Source of the DNA: Stenotrophomonas rhizophila
Lineage (GTDB): Bacteria > Pseudomonadota > Gammaproteobacteria > Xanthomonadales > Xanthomonadaceae
Length of the DNA stretch: 64,000 nucleotides
Direction: 5' to 3'
Assembly: GCF_000661955.1 (NCBI RefSeq)
Contig: NZ_CP007597.1
Coordinates: 2,832,984 to 2,896,983, forward strand
Part shown: positions 1 through 7,956 of the stretch, piece after piece
Position numbering within the stretch: position 1 is the first letter of the stretch
Layout: every line of letters begins with the position of its first letter
Translations under genes and position numbers: made by a program
The notes under the pieces: model-generated
The model's database searches: none
Seen by the model: the letters and a program-made list of their open reading frames with translations, nothing else
Told to the model about the DNA's origin: nothing

Positions 1-41
1 GGGACGGCAAGCCGGACAAGCTGCCGCTGCTGGAACGCTGA
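1..41 (+). CDS. C-terminal end of an unidentified protein (truncated by window edge)
   Basis: An open frame enters from the left edge and ends at a TGA at 39-41, giving the tail DGKPDKLPLLER. Twelve residues are too few to name a family. It points toward the convergent BamC-type gene, and three hairpin terminators follow directly, which fits the end of a + strand transcription unit. Confidence 0.55.
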   Translation, partial: DGKPDKLPLLER

Positions 42-60
42 GCCGCGGCCAGCCGCAAAC

Positions 61-196
61 GAAAAAGGGCGCCGAGGGCGCCCTTTTCGTTTCTCCAACC
101 GGATCCCCGAACGAAAAAGGGCGCCCAAGGCGCCCTTTTTGTTTCCCCAACCGGATCCCCGGACGAAAAAGGGCGCCCAGGGCGCCCTTTTCGTTT
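61..196. terminator. Three tandem, near-identical hairpin terminators
   Basis: Three copies of a unit of about 51-52 bp begin at 61, 113 and 164. Each has an A-run, a GGGCGCC stem, a very short loop, the complementary GGCGCCC stem and a T-run, followed by the same CCAACCGGATCCCCG spacer. Because A-runs and T-runs flank each stem, each copy could stop transcription from either side. They sit between two convergent genes. Small differences in the loop (GAG, CAA, CAG) show they are separate copies. Confidence 0.85.
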
Positions 197-213
197 CCCC
201 AACCGGATCCCCG

Positions 214-236
214 GTAGTGCCGGCCGCTGGCCGGCT
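214..236 (+). repeat. SMAG/REP element (GTAGTGCCGG subfamily)
   Basis: A GTAG tetranucleotide is followed by the palindrome GCCGGCC-gct-GGCCGGC. The same unit recurs at 7957-8260 and 57583-57796. It lies in the gap between the terminators and the BamC-type gene. The remainder of the gap up to 326 holds nothing else I recognise. Confidence 0.8.
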
Positions 237-326
237 GCCCTTCGCCCCAACGCCATCAGCGTCAGACCCGGGCAGGCACGCAATGCATCCCTGCCCGGCC
301 AGCAACCGGACCTACCGCAGGTTTCC

Positions 327-848
327 TTACGGAGCCAGCTTCGCCTTCAGCTCGCCCAGCAGCTTGGTCGGGGCGGCGCCGGTGGCCGGCAGGCCGCGCG
401 GGTCCACAGCCGACACGTAGGCGCCGGCTTCAACACCGACCACGCGGACCAGGAAGTCGCTGCCTTCATAGGCCACGTCATAGGAGCCCAGCAGCTGTGC
501 CTTGCTGGCGACCTTCACGCCGGCCACCGATTCCAGCGCGGTGCCGACCTTGCCGAACACCTCGTCCTTGCTGCCCGGCACGGTGAAGCCTGCGGCGTTG
601 GTCGGAGCCTGGGTGGACGCTGCCGCCGGCGCGGGCTTGGCCGCCTGCGAGGCCAGCACCGGCACCTGGGCGGCCGGGCTGCCGCCCGGGGCGTTCAGGT
701 CCGGCGGCACTTCCAGCGGGCGCATTTCCGGCGCCAGCGCGTAGTCGCCCTTGGCCCCGCGCTTGAAGCAACCGGTGGTACCCACGAGGGTGGCGGTAGC
801 CAGGATCGCGAAGGACAACACGCGGATGGCGGAAACGGATTGACGCAT
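327..848 (-). CDS. bamC: BamC-like outer-membrane assembly lipoprotein
   Basis: This is a 173-residue predicted lipoprotein. The signal peptide has a basic start (MRQSVSAIR) and a hydrophobic stretch, and ends in the lipobox LVGTTGC. The mature part begins with a proline-rich segment (APEMRPLEVPPDLNAP) and an Ala/Pro-rich linker before a small C-terminal domain. It is much shorter than the E. coli protein of about 340 residues. The name rests mainly on context: it lies just downstream of dapA on the same strand, as bamC does in E. coli, and the family works with BamA in outer-membrane protein assembly. The start at 848 has AGGAG six bases upstream; an upstream ATG at 869 is less likely. It could instead be an unrelated lipoprotein that took this position. 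Confidence 0.62.
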   Translation of the reverse strand: MRQSVSAIRVLSFAILATATLVGTTGCFKRGAKGDYALAPEMRPLEVPPDLNAPGGSPAAQVPVLASQAAKPAPAAASTQAPTNAAGFTVPGSKDEVFGKVGTALESVAGVKVASKAQLLGSYDVAYEGSDFLVRVVGVEAGAYVSAVDPRGLPATGAAPTKLLGELKAKLAP

Positions 849-875
849 GGGAATCTCCTGGGTGACCACGGGTGG

Positions 876-1769
876 TCAGTGGTTGGATAGTGCTTCCAGC
901 GCACCGATATCGGTGGCCAGGTGTTCGGCAGCGGCATGGTGCGCCGCAGACAGGGACAGCAGCGGCAGGCGAAGCCCGTGGCCGATGCCGATCCGGCGCA
1001 GCAGGTCCTTCACCGGGATCGGATTGGACTCCACGCCGCAGAATTCATGGAACGGCTCCAGGCGGGCATCCCACGCCTCGGTTGCCTCGCGCTCGCCGGC
1101 CGCAGCCAGGTCGCACATGCGTCGGTATGCGCCCGGCAAGGCATTGGAGCCCACCGAGATCAAGCCATCCACGCCGGACAGGATCGAGCGCGCCGCGGTG
1201 CCGTCATCGCCACTGAGAACGGCAAAATCGGCCGAACGCAGCGCCAGCAGGGCCTGCACGCGGCCCACATCGCCCACCGCTTCCTTGATGCCCACGATGT
1301 TCGGGTGGGCAGCCAGCACGGCCACGGTCTCGGGCAGCATGTCGCAGCCGGTCCGGCCGGGCACGTTGTACAGGATCACCGGCAGCCCGCCCTGGTCGGC
1401 GACGGCGCGGTAATGGGCGATGAGCCCTTCCTGGGTGGGGCGCACGTAGGGCGGGGTCACCACCAGCGCATGGGTGGCGCCGCTGGCGGCCGCCCGGCGG
1501 GTCTGTTCGATGGTTTTCGCCGTGCCCGACAGGCCCGTCCCGGCCAGCACCGGGATGCGCCCGGCCACGGTTTTGACCGCGCTGCGCAGCAGCTGGTCGT
1601 ACTCGTCGTCGGACAGGGTAGCGGCCTCGCCGGTCGAACCGGCAACCACCACCCCGTGAACGCCACCCTCCAGTTGCAGATGCAGCAGGCGCTGCCAACC
1701 GTCGGGATCCAATGCGCCATTGGCCTTGAAAGGCGTGGCCAGCGCGGTGATGAGACCGGAAAGGGACAA
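876..1769 (-). CDS. dapA: 4-hydroxy-tetrahydrodipicolinate synthase
   Basis: DapA condenses pyruvate with aspartate semialdehyde, the first committed step to lysine and diaminopimelate for peptidoglycan. The frame shows the TIM-barrel family pattern: an N-terminal [10 protein letters not shown] strand, the GSTGEA substrate loop, the tyrosine of LYNVPGRTG, and the Schiff-base lysine in VGIKEAVGD. With the TTG start at 1769 ([14 protein letters not shown]) the protein is 297 residues, close to the usual 292. An in-frame ATG at 1835 would add 22 residues that look unlike any DapA N-terminus. No clear ribosome-binding site precedes either. The gene is 27 bp upstream of the BamC-type gene, presumably one transcript, and divergent from gcvR. 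Confidence 0.93.
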   Translation of the reverse strand: MSLSGLITALATPFKANGALDPDGWQRLLHLQLEGGVHGVVVAGSTGEAATLSDDEYDQLLRSAVKTVAGRIPVLAGTGLSGTAKTIEQTRRAAASGATHALVVTPPYVRPTQEGLIAHYRAVADQGGLPVILYNVPGRTGCDMLPETVAVLAAHPNIVGIKEAVGDVGRVQALLALRSADFAVLSGDDGTAARSILSGVDGLISVGSNALPGAYRRMCDLAAAGEREATEAWDARLEPFHEFCGVESNPIPVKDLLRRIGIGHGLRLPLLSLSAAHHAAAEHLATDIGALEALSNH

Positions 1770-1840
1770 GGAAACGTTGCTCGGAAGAAAGGGGGAACCC
1801 GGCGGGCCTAAACGCCGGCCGGATGTACGTTGCATGTTAC

Positions 1841-1870
1841 TTGCGGGTCGAAAGCACGGGCAAGTATGCT
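1841..1870 (+). promoter_or_regulatory. Possible promoter for gcvR
   Basis: TTGCGG (1841-1846) and TATGCT (1865-1870) are separated by 18 bp and point toward gcvR in the divergent dapA-gcvR gap. Both hexamers are only fair matches to the sigma-70 consensus, so this is a weak call. Confidence 0.3.
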
Positions 1871-1932
1871 GGACTCCGGCGAACGTGCCGTCGCCGGCCG
1901 TTCAGACTCACCTTGCATCACCCGGAACCCTC

Positions 1933-2493
1933 TTGACCGACACCACGCCGCGGCCTGCGCCGACCGAAAACCATCTCCTGATCAACGCCTACACGACGCA
2001 TCCGGAGTCCCCCCTGCTGCCCGTCACCCGGCGTATCTCCGACAGCGGTTGCAACCTGGTCGATGCACGCCTGGCCACGGTGGGCCGCGACGTCTCGGTG
2101 ACCGCGCTGGCCACCGGCTCGTGGGACGCGGTGGCCAAGCTGGAAGCCATGCTGACCCGGCTCGAGCGCGAAGAGGGCCTGAAGCTGGTGTGGTACCGCA
2201 CCGGTGCCAAGCAGGCGCAGTCCAACCTGCTGCCGTACATCGTGGAAGTGATCGCCGCCGACAAGCCGGGCATCCTGTTCCAGCTGGCCGATTTCTTCGA
2301 CCGCCAGGGCATCACCATCGAGAATCTGCAGAGCACCCGCTACCGGGCGATGCAGACCGGGGCGGAGATGTTCTCGGCACAGGTCACCATCGGGGTGCCG
2401 GCCAACATGCACATCGCCGCGCTGCGCGACGATTTCCTCGAGTTCTGCGACCACCTGAACCTGGATGCCATCATGGATCCGATGAAGTTCTGA
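1933..2493 (+). CDS. gcvR: Glycine cleavage system regulator GcvR-like ACT-domain protein
   Basis: The predicted protein of about 186 residues consists of two ACT-type modules. The first is around LLINAYTTHPESPLLPVTRR, the second around YIVEVIAADKPGILFQLADF, both typical of amino-acid-sensing regulators. In E. coli GcvR binds GcvA and represses the glycine cleavage operon, and gcvR lies between dapA and bcp exactly as here. The start is uncertain: the frame is open from 1720, but TTG at 1933 (TDTTPRPAPTENHLL) fits the family and avoids reading across the divergent promoter region. The C-terminus ends in DAIMDPMKF. Function as a GcvA antagonist is inferred, since no gcvA is in the window. Confidence 0.85.
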   Translation: MTDTTPRPAPTENHLLINAYTTHPESPLLPVTRRISDSGCNLVDARLATVGRDVSVTALATGSWDAVAKLEAMLTRLEREEGLKLVWYRTGAKQAQSNLLPYIVEVIAADKPGILFQLADFFDRQGITIENLQSTRYRAMQTGAEMFSAQVTIGVPANMHIAALRDDFLEFCDHLNLDAIMDPMKF

Positions 2494-2571
2494 TCGTTCG
2501 CGCGTTCGTCACGGGCGCGCAGCGTTTCATGCAGTTGTAATGGCACGACCCCAGGATCCGGAAAGGAACCC

Positions 2572-3051
2572 ATGAACGACGGCGACACCCTGGACAGCAC
2601 CACCCTCGCACTGCCGCTGGCGTTGTCCGGCGGCGAGCACACCTCTCTCGGCGCACTCGCCGGCCAGTGGCTGGTGCTGTACTTCTACCCGAAGGACAGC
2701 ACCCCGGGCTGCACCACCGAAGGCATCGACTTCAACGCCCTGCTGCCCGAATTCACCCGCCTCGATGCGCGCGTGTTCGGCGTCTCCCGCGATTCGGTCA
2801 AATCCCACGACAACTTCTGCGCCAAGCAGGGCTTCGCCTTCCCGCTGATCAGCGATGGCGACGAAGCGCTGTGCACCGCCTTCGACGTGATCAAGCTCAA
2901 GAACATGTACGGCAAGCAGGTGCGCGGCATCGAGCGCAGCACCTTCCTGATTTCGCCCGACAGTCGTATCGTGCAGGCGTGGCGCAAGGTCAAGGTGGCC
3001 GGCCACGCAGACACCGTCCTTGAAGCCCTGAAGGCCGCGAAAACCCAGTGA
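2572..3051 (+). CDS. bcp: Thioredoxin-dependent peroxiredoxin Bcp/PrxQ
   Basis: This 159-residue AhpC/TSA-fold enzyme reduces hydroperoxides using thioredoxin. The peroxidatic cysteine is C47 in the motif DSTPGCTTEG. The position five residues later, where E. coli Bcp has its resolving cysteine, is not cysteine; instead there is C83 in HDNFCAKQG. That C47/C83 pair is the arrangement I recall for the Xylella fastidiosa PrxQ, an atypical two-cysteine enzyme. Start ATG 2572 follows GGAAAGGAACCC. The gene sits 78 bp after gcvR, as in E. coli, and before the PIN-PhoH gene. Confidence 0.95.
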   Translation: MNDGDTLDSTTLALPLALSGGEHTSLGALAGQWLVLYFYPKDSTPGCTTEGIDFNALLPEFTRLDARVFGVSRDSVKSHDNFCAKQGFAFPLISDGDEALCTAFDVIKLKNMYGKQVRGIERSTFLISPDSRIVQAWRKVKVAGHADTVLEALKAAKTQ

Positions 3052-3071
3052 CCAACCTGCACCCCCCAATG

Positions 3072-3102
3072 GCCATCACCCTGCCCTGCAGGCTGTGATG
3101 GC
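3072..3102 (+). promoter_or_regulatory. 8-bp hairpin immediately upstream of the phoH ribosome-binding site
   Basis: GCCATCAC (3072-3079 region) is perfectly complementary to GTGATGGC (3095-3102) around a 15-base loop. No T-run follows, so it is not a standard terminator. It ends about 20 bases before the AGGA of the next gene. A role in processing or translation is only a guess. Confidence 0.35.
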
Positions 3103-3132
3103 TTGTCCCTGTTCTGCCACCAGGAAATGACG

Positions 3133-4530
3133 ATGACCCGAGGCAAGCGCATCTACGTTCTGGATACCAACGTGCTCATGCACGATCCGACCGCGCTGTT
3201 CAAGTTCGAGGAGCATGATGTCTACCTGCCGATGCAGGTGATCGAAGAGCTGGACAACGGCAAGAAGGGCACCACCGAGGCCAGCCGCAACGCGCGCCAG
3301 GTCAGCCGTTTCCTCAACGAGCTGGTGCAGGCCTCGGGCCTGGACAACCTGGCCGACGGCATTCCGCTGCTTCGGCCCAACGGGCTGCAGCTGCGCGGCA
3401 AGCAGAGCGTGGGTCTGCTGCGTTTCCAGACCAGTCATTTCGACGCGGGCAAGAGCTTTGGCGCGGTCATCCCGGACAACGCCATCCTCGGCGCGATCCT
3501 GGCGCTGAAGGAGCAGATCCCCGAGATCCCGGTGGTGTTCGTTTCCAAGGACATCAACCTGCGGATCAAGGCGGCCATCGCCGGCATCGTGTCCGAAGAC
3601 TACGAAAACGACCGCGCGCTGGACGATTTCAGCCTGCTCTACACCGGCGCCACCGAACTACCGGAAGACTTCTGGAAGAAGCACACCGACAACCTGCGCA
3701 GCTGGAGCGACAAGGGCCGCACCAGTTACGAAATCATCGCCAGCGAAGACGAGAGCTGGCACCCCAACCAGTACGCCTACCTGCCGGGCGACGATGAAGT
3801 CGAACTGCGCGTGGCCAAGGTGGACGGTGACAAGATCACCCTGTCGCTGGTCAACGACTTCCGCCACGGCAGCCACGCGGTGTGGGGCATCAGCGCGCGC
3901 AACCGCGAGCAGAATTTCGCCCTCAACGCGCTGATGGACCCGGAGATCGATTTCGTCACCCTGCTCGGCACCGCCGGCACCGGCAAGACCCTGCTGGCGC
4001 TGGCCGCCGGCCTGGCCCAGACCATGGACCAGCAGCGCTACCGCGAAATCATCATGACCCGTGCCACGGTCAGCGTCGGCGAGGACATCGGCTTCCTGCC
4101 CGGCACCGAGGAAGAGAAGATGACGCCGTGGATGGGCGCGCTCACCGACAACCTGGAAGTGCTCACCCACACCCAGGAAGGCGGCGCGTGGGGCCGTGCG
4201 GCCACCAACGACCTGATCGCCAGCCGGATCAAGATCCGCTCGCTGAACTTCATGCGCGGGCGCACCTTCCTGTCGCGCTACCTGATCCTGGACGAAGCAC
4301 AGAATCTCACCCCCAAGCAGATGAAGACCCTGATCACCCGTGCCGGCCCCGGCACCAAGATCGTCTGCCTGGGCAACGTCGAACAGATCGACACCCCGTA
4401 CCTGACCGAAACCACCTCGGGCCTGACCTACGCGGTGGACCGCTTCAAGAACTGGCCGCACAGCGCCCACGTCACGCTGCGTCGTGGCGAGCGTTCGCGC
4501 CTGGCCGATTACGCCTCGGAGGTGTTGTGA
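3133..4530 (+). CDS. PIN-domain plus PhoH-like ATPase (PhoH2/YlaK type)
   Basis: The 465-residue protein has an N-terminal PIN nuclease domain (residues about 7-140, starting YVLDTNVLMHDP with the conserved acidic residue) joined to a PhoH ATPase. The P-loop GTAGTGKT lies near residue 279 and the Walker B-like YLILDEAQN near 385. Proteins of this PhoH2 layout have been described as ATP-dependent RNA helicase/ribonucleases. The start at ATG 3133 has AGGA seven bases upstream; ATG 3127 and a TTG at 3103 are less well placed. Its stop overlaps the GTG start of the next lipoprotein gene by four bases (GTGA), so the two are probably translated together. Confidence 0.92.
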   Translation: MTRGKRIYVLDTNVLMHDPTALFKFEEHDVYLPMQVIEELDNGKKGTTEASRNARQVSRFLNELVQASGLDNLADGIPLLRPNGLQLRGKQSVGLLRFQTSHFDAGKSFGAVIPDNAILGAILALKEQIPEIPVVFVSKDINLRIKAAIAGIVSEDYENDRALDDFSLLYTGATELPEDFWKKHTDNLRSWSDKGRTSYEIIASEDESWHPNQYAYLPGDDEVELRVAKVDGDKITLSLVNDFRHGSHAVWGISARNREQNFALNALMDPEIDFVTLLGTAGTGKTLLALAAGLAQTMDQQRYREIIMTRATVSVGEDIGFLPGTEEEKMTPWMGALTDNLEVLTHTQEGGAWGRAATNDLIASRIKIRSLNFMRGRTFLSRYLILDEAQNLTPKQMKTLITRAGPGTKIVCLGNVEQIDTPYLTETTSGLTYAVDRFKNWPHSAHVTLRRGERSRLADYASEVL

Positions 4531-5033
4531 GCCGTTCCCTGTCCCGTGCCGTCCTGCCGCTGGCGCTTGCTGCGCTGGCGGCCGCCTGCACGCCTGCCAA
4601 CGTCCGCCCGGGCGCCAGCGTGCCCACCGCAGTCAAGACCGGCCAGTCCTGGGTGGTCACCCGCCCGGTGATCGCCGCCCAGGTGCTGGACACCTGCTCA
4701 CGTTCCAGCCCCGGCCGCGAGGCCGGGGCTGTCACCGGCTACTGGGCACCCAGCCGCCAGCAGGTGGAACAGCTGGAAGCCCAGCTGCCCGGCCTGGACG
4801 CCCAGGTGCCCCATGCGGCCGATTTCGACCGGCAGTACGTCGGCATCGAGATGGGCGGCAAGCAGCTGATCTACCTCAACGCCTTCCATCTGCCCGACGG
4901 CACCGATATCGACCCGGCGCGCGACGCCATCCGGGTCTGTGACGGCGGGGCGCAGTTCTGGGGCGCGGTGTTCGATCCGGCCACCGGCACCTTCTCCGAT
5001 GTGCAGTTCAACGGCCCGCCGAAGGGCCGTTGA
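4527..5033 (+). CDS. Predicted lipoprotein of unknown function
   Basis: This 168-residue protein starts at a GTG that overlaps the phoH stop and has GGAGG just upstream. The N-terminus (SRSLSRAVLPLALAALAAAC) is a lipoprotein signal with lipobox LAAAC, so the mature protein should be anchored in a membrane facing the periplasm. The rest is a single small domain with two further cysteines (near DTC and RVC) that could form a disulfide. It recalls Xanthomonadaceae-type conserved hypothetical proteins, but I cannot assign a function. Translational coupling with phoH is the only functional hint. Confidence 0.8.
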   Translation: MSRSLSRAVLPLALAALAAACTPANVRPGASVPTAVKTGQSWVVTRPVIAAQVLDTCSRSSPGREAGAVTGYWAPSRQQVEQLEAQLPGLDAQVPHAADFDRQYVGIEMGGKQLIYLNAFHLPDGTDIDPARDAIRVCDGGAQFWGAVFDPATGTFSDVQFNGPPKGR

Positions 5034-5075
5034 GCATGGCACTGACCGTGCCGCGATGAGCCGCCCGCACGCCGG

Positions 5076-5747
5076 ATGAGCATCCGGCTTCCGACCTGGG
5101 TATGGATCGGTGCGATCGCGCTGTCCTGCGTGGCCGGCATGGTCAACGTGGTCGGCTTCCTGGGATTCGAACACCAGGCGGTAAGCCACATGACCGGCAC
5201 CACCAGCCAGCTTGGCATGGCGCTGGCACAACGCGACTGGCGCGTGGTCGGTCATCTGTGGGGCCTGCTGATCGCGTTCTGCCTGGGCGCGATGCTCAGC
5301 GGCATGATCGTGCAGGACAGCACCCTGCAGCTGGGCCGCCGCTATGGGGTGGTGCTCACGCTGGAATCGCTGTTGCTGCTGGCCGCCATCCCGCTGTTCA
5401 AACAGCAACAGATCTGGGGCGCACTGGCCGCGGCGATGGCCTGCGGGTTGCAGAACGCCATGGCCACCACCTTCAGCGGCGCGGTGGTGCGCACCACCCA
5501 CCTCAGCGGCATGTTCACCGACCTGGGCATCGGCCTGGGCCACCTGCTGCGCGGGCTGCCGTTGCCGATCCGACGCTTGACCCTCAGCGGGCTGATCGTC
5601 AGCGGCTTCCTCGCCGGCGGCGTCCTGGGCGCATGGCTGTTCCTGCGCTGGGGGTACGACGCGCTGCTGGCCCCTGCCCTGCTGACCGGCTGCACCGGCC
5701 TGGGCTACATGCTGTTCCAGCAATGGCGGCGGTGGCGCCCGCACTGA
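5076..5747 (+). CDS. DUF1275 (YoaK-type) inner-membrane protein
   Basis: The 223-residue protein has about six hydrophobic segments and the DUF1275 signatures: an early [10 protein letters not shown] motif, then [11 protein letters not shown], and a later [28 protein letters not shown] block. The family is widespread and of unproven function. Nothing in the immediate context narrows the role: it lies 42 bp after the lipoprotein gene and 36 bp before thiD on the same strand. Confidence 0.88.
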   Translation: MSIRLPTWVWIGAIALSCVAGMVNVVGFLGFEHQAVSHMTGTTSQLGMALAQRDWRVVGHLWGLLIAFCLGAMLSGMIVQDSTLQLGRRYGVVLTLESLLLLAAIPLFKQQQIWGALAAAMACGLQNAMATTFSGAVVRTTHLSGMFTDLGIGLGHLLRGLPLPIRRLTLSGLIVSGFLAGGVLGAWLFLRWGYDALLAPALLTGCTGLGYMLFQQWRRWRPH

Positions 5748-5783
5748 GCAGCACGCCAGCGGCAAACATTGCACAATCGCCGC

Positions 5784-6593
5784 ATGACCCCCTCTTCTCC
5801 CGTTTCCGCCCTCACCATCGCCGGCTCCGACTCCGGCGGTGGCGCCGGTATCCAGGCCGATCTCAAGGCGTTCGCCGCCCACCGCGTGCATGGCCTGTCG
5901 GCGATTGCCGCGCTGACCGCGCAGAACACCCGCGGCGTCACCGCGGTCCACGTACCGCCGCTGGCGTTCCTGCAGGCACAGATCGACGCCTGCTTTGCCG
6001 ACTTCGACATCCACGCCGTGAAGCTGGGCATGCTGGCCAATGCCGAGGTGATCGGGCTGGTGGCCGATGCGCTGGAGAAGTACCGCCCCACGCACGTGGT
6101 GCTGGACCCGGTGATGGTGGCCACCAGCGGTGCCAGGCTGCTGGAGGACAGCGCGCTGCACGCGATGCGCACGCGCCTGCTGCCACTGGCCACGCTGCTG
6201 ACCCCGAACATTCCCGAAGCGGAGCTGCTGCTCGGCCGTCCCATCACCAGCGCCGACGAAGCCGAGGATGCCGCTGCGGCCCTGCTCGATCTGGGCACCG
6301 GCGCGGTGCTGCTGAAAGGCGGCCATTTGCACGAGGGTGCGCGCGTGGTCGATCGCTACTTCGACGGCGTCACCCGCGACGAATTCATCCACGCCCGCCT
6401 GCCGGTGGACGCCCATGGCACCGGCTGCACGCTGGCCTCGGCAATCACCGCGCAGTTGTGCCAGGGCCTGTCGTTGCCCAATGCCTGTGAAGCAGCCATC
6501 GACTACGTCGCCCGCGGCCTGCAGGGGGGCTACTACCCGGGGCGCAGCGAAGTGCTGGTGATCGACCACTTCGGCGCGGCGCGCCCGGCATGA
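5784..6593 (+). CDS. thiD: Hydroxymethylpyrimidine (phosphate) kinase
   Basis: ThiD phosphorylates HMP and then HMP-P to give HMP-PP for thiamine synthesis. The 269-residue ribokinase-fold protein begins [20 protein letters not shown], the family signature. It carries [15 protein letters not shown] in the middle and the nucleotide/anion-hole motif [13 protein letters not shown] near residue 210. ATG 5784 is preferred to an upstream TTG at 5769 because it matches the family N-terminus. No TPP riboswitch is visible upstream. Its stop overlaps the start of the next hydrolase gene (ATGA). Confidence 0.96.
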   Translation: MTPSSPVSALTIAGSDSGGGAGIQADLKAFAAHRVHGLSAIAALTAQNTRGVTAVHVPPLAFLQAQIDACFADFDIHAVKLGMLANAEVIGLVADALEKYRPTHVVLDPVMVATSGARLLEDSALHAMRTRLLPLATLLTPNIPEAELLLGRPITSADEAEDAAAALLDLGTGAVLLKGGHLHEGARVVDRYFDGVTRDEFIHARLPVDAHGTGCTLASAITAQLCQGLSLPNACEAAIDYVARGLQGGYYPGRSEVLVIDHFGAARPA

Positions 6594-7432
6594 TCGAGGC
6601 GCTGACGTTGCCGGTCGTGGCCGCCGACGACCACCGTTTCGACCTGCTGGCCCGCGTGCCGGCGCAGCCACGCGCGTGCTTGCTGTGGTTGCCGGCACTG
6701 GGCGTGGCGGCACGCCATTACCTGCCGTTGGCCGATGCGCTGGCCGCGTACGGCATCGCCGTGTACCTGCACGAGTGGCGCGGCAACGGCAGCAGCAGCC
6801 TGCGCCCCTCGCGCACGCAGGACTGGGGCTATCGCGAGATCCTCTACCACGACCTGCCGGCCAGCCTGGCCGCACTCCCGCGGGACGGCGCCGCGATGGA
6901 CACCCTCATCGGCGGGCACAGCCTGGGCGGGCAGCTGGCCTGCTGCTTTGCCGGGCTGCACCCGGCGGTGTTCCAGCGCGTGTGGCTGGTCGCCAGCGGC
7001 ACGCCGTACTGGCGCACCTTTCCCGGCCCACGCGGCTGGACGCTACCGTTGATCTACCGCTTCCTGCCCTGGCTGGCGCAACGCCAGGGCGTGCTGCACG
7101 GGCGTAGGCTGGGGTTCGGTGGCACCGAGGCACGCGGCCTGATCGGCGACTGGGCCCGGGTCGGGCTGACCAATCATTACGCCGGCGTCGGCATCACCGA
7201 CGACCTTGAAGCCGGCCTGCGCACCGTGCGCGGCCGCGCCACGGCCGTGGTGATGGCGCAGGACTGGCTGGCGCCGGTCCCTTCGATGCAGGGCCTGCTG
7301 GCCAAGCTGCCGCAGGTGCAGGCCACGCTGCGCGTGCTCGATGCGGCGACGCTGGGAACCGATGCGGATCACTTCGCGTGGATGAAATCGCCGCAGGCCG
7401 TGGCCACGCTGCTTTTTCATTCATTTGAGTGA
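6590..7432 (+). CDS. Alpha/beta-hydrolase, YheT/esterase-like
   Basis: The 280-residue protein has an alpha/beta-hydrolase fold. The oxyanion region is LLWLPALGVAARHYLP, followed by the HEWRGNG turn and the nucleophile elbow GGHSLGGQ with Ser111. A late His in TDADHFAWM could complete the triad. No signal peptide is visible, so it is probably cytoplasmic. The substrate is unknown. It shares a four-base overlap with thiD, suggesting co-translation, but no thiamine role can be inferred from sequence. It is the last gene before the tRNA-Arg cluster. Confidence 0.85.
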   Translation: MIEALTLPVVAADDHRFDLLARVPAQPRACLLWLPALGVAARHYLPLADALAAYGIAVYLHEWRGNGSSSLRPSRTQDWGYREILYHDLPASLAALPRDGAAMDTLIGGHSLGGQLACCFAGLHPAVFQRVWLVASGTPYWRTFPGPRGWTLPLIYRFLPWLAQRQGVLHGRRLGFGGTEARGLIGDWARVGLTNHYAGVGITDDLEAGLRTVRGRATAVVMAQDWLAPVPSMQGLLAKLPQVQATLRVLDAATLGTDADHFAWMKSPQAVATLLFHSFE

Positions 7433-7449
7433 AGTTCTTCACAAAGGCG

Positions 7450-7478
7450 TTGACGAATGCGGCCCACATCCGCATAAT
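7450..7478 (+). promoter_or_regulatory. Strong sigma-70 promoter of the tRNA-Arg cluster
   Basis: TTGACG (7450-7455), a 17-bp spacer and CATAAT (7473-7478) match the sigma-70 consensus at ten of twelve positions. Transcription should begin about seven bases later, at or next to 7485-7486. The 5' leader would then be little more than CCTGTTGAC, the segment complementary to the 3' trailer of the first tRNA. Confidence 0.75.
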
Positions 7479-7493
7479 TCCGCTCCTGTTGAC

Positions 7494-7570
7494 GCGCCCG
7501 TAGCTCAGTTGGATAGAGTACCTGGCTACGAACCAGGCGGTCGGGAGTTCGAATCTCTCCGGGCGCACCA
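7494..7570 (+). tRNA. tRNA-Arg (anticodon ACG), copy 1
   Basis: This 77-nt cloverleaf has acceptor GCGCCCG/CGGGCGC, a D-arm with AGCTCAGTTGGAT, and an anticodon arm CCTGG-CTACGAA-CCAGG with anticodon ACG (read as ICG). The T-arm is GGGAGTTCGAATCTCTC-type and CCA is encoded. The bases just outside are complementary: CCTGTTGA before and TCAACAGG after. Confidence 0.98.
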
Positions 7571-7623
7571 TCAACAGGTTGCCAACTCCGCCGTTGGCAT
7601 CAGCAGTACAACGTGATGTAAAT

Positions 7624-7700
7624 GCGCCCGTAGCTCAGTTGGATAGAGTACCTGGCTACGAACCAGGCGGTCGGGAGTTCGAATCTCTCCGGGCGCACCA
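7624..7700 (+). tRNA. tRNA-Arg (anticodon ACG), copy 2
   Basis: The sequence is identical to copy 1 over all 77 nt, including the encoded CCA. The flanks differ from copy 1 but are again complementary to each other: GATGTAA lies just upstream and TTACATC just downstream. The spacer from copy 1 is 53 nt and has no promoter I can recognise, so it is probably one precursor transcript. Confidence 0.98.
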
Positions 7701-7782
7701 TTACATCGCACAGCAGGCTCGCCTGCCATCCCGTCGAACGTGGCAACACGTACGGCAGGACGCACAACCAGACAATGCAAAT

Positions 7783-7859
7783 GCGCCCGTAGCTCAGTTG
7801 GATAGAGTACCTGGCTACGAACCAGGCGGTCGGGAGTTCGAATCTCTCCGGGCGCACCA
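7783..7859 (+). tRNA. tRNA-Arg (anticodon ACG), copy 3
   Basis: The sequence is identical to copies 1 and 2. Its flanks are ATGCAA upstream and TTGCAT downstream, again complementary and again unlike those of the other copies. A hairpin terminator follows within 12 bases. Confidence 0.98.
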
Positions 7860-7870
7860 TTGCATCGATG

Positions 7871-7903
7871 AAAAACGGCAGCCCTGGGCTGCTGTTTTTT
7901 TTT
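7871..7903 (+). terminator. Rho-independent terminator of the tRNA-Arg cluster
   Basis: The stem CGGCAGCC/GGCTGCTG closes a very short loop and is followed by nine or more T residues. It is placed directly after the third tRNA. Confidence 0.9.
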
Positions 7904-7956
7904 GCGTTCCGCATCGGCCAACGCGCGTCGACCGACCCCGACCAACGAACGACCGC

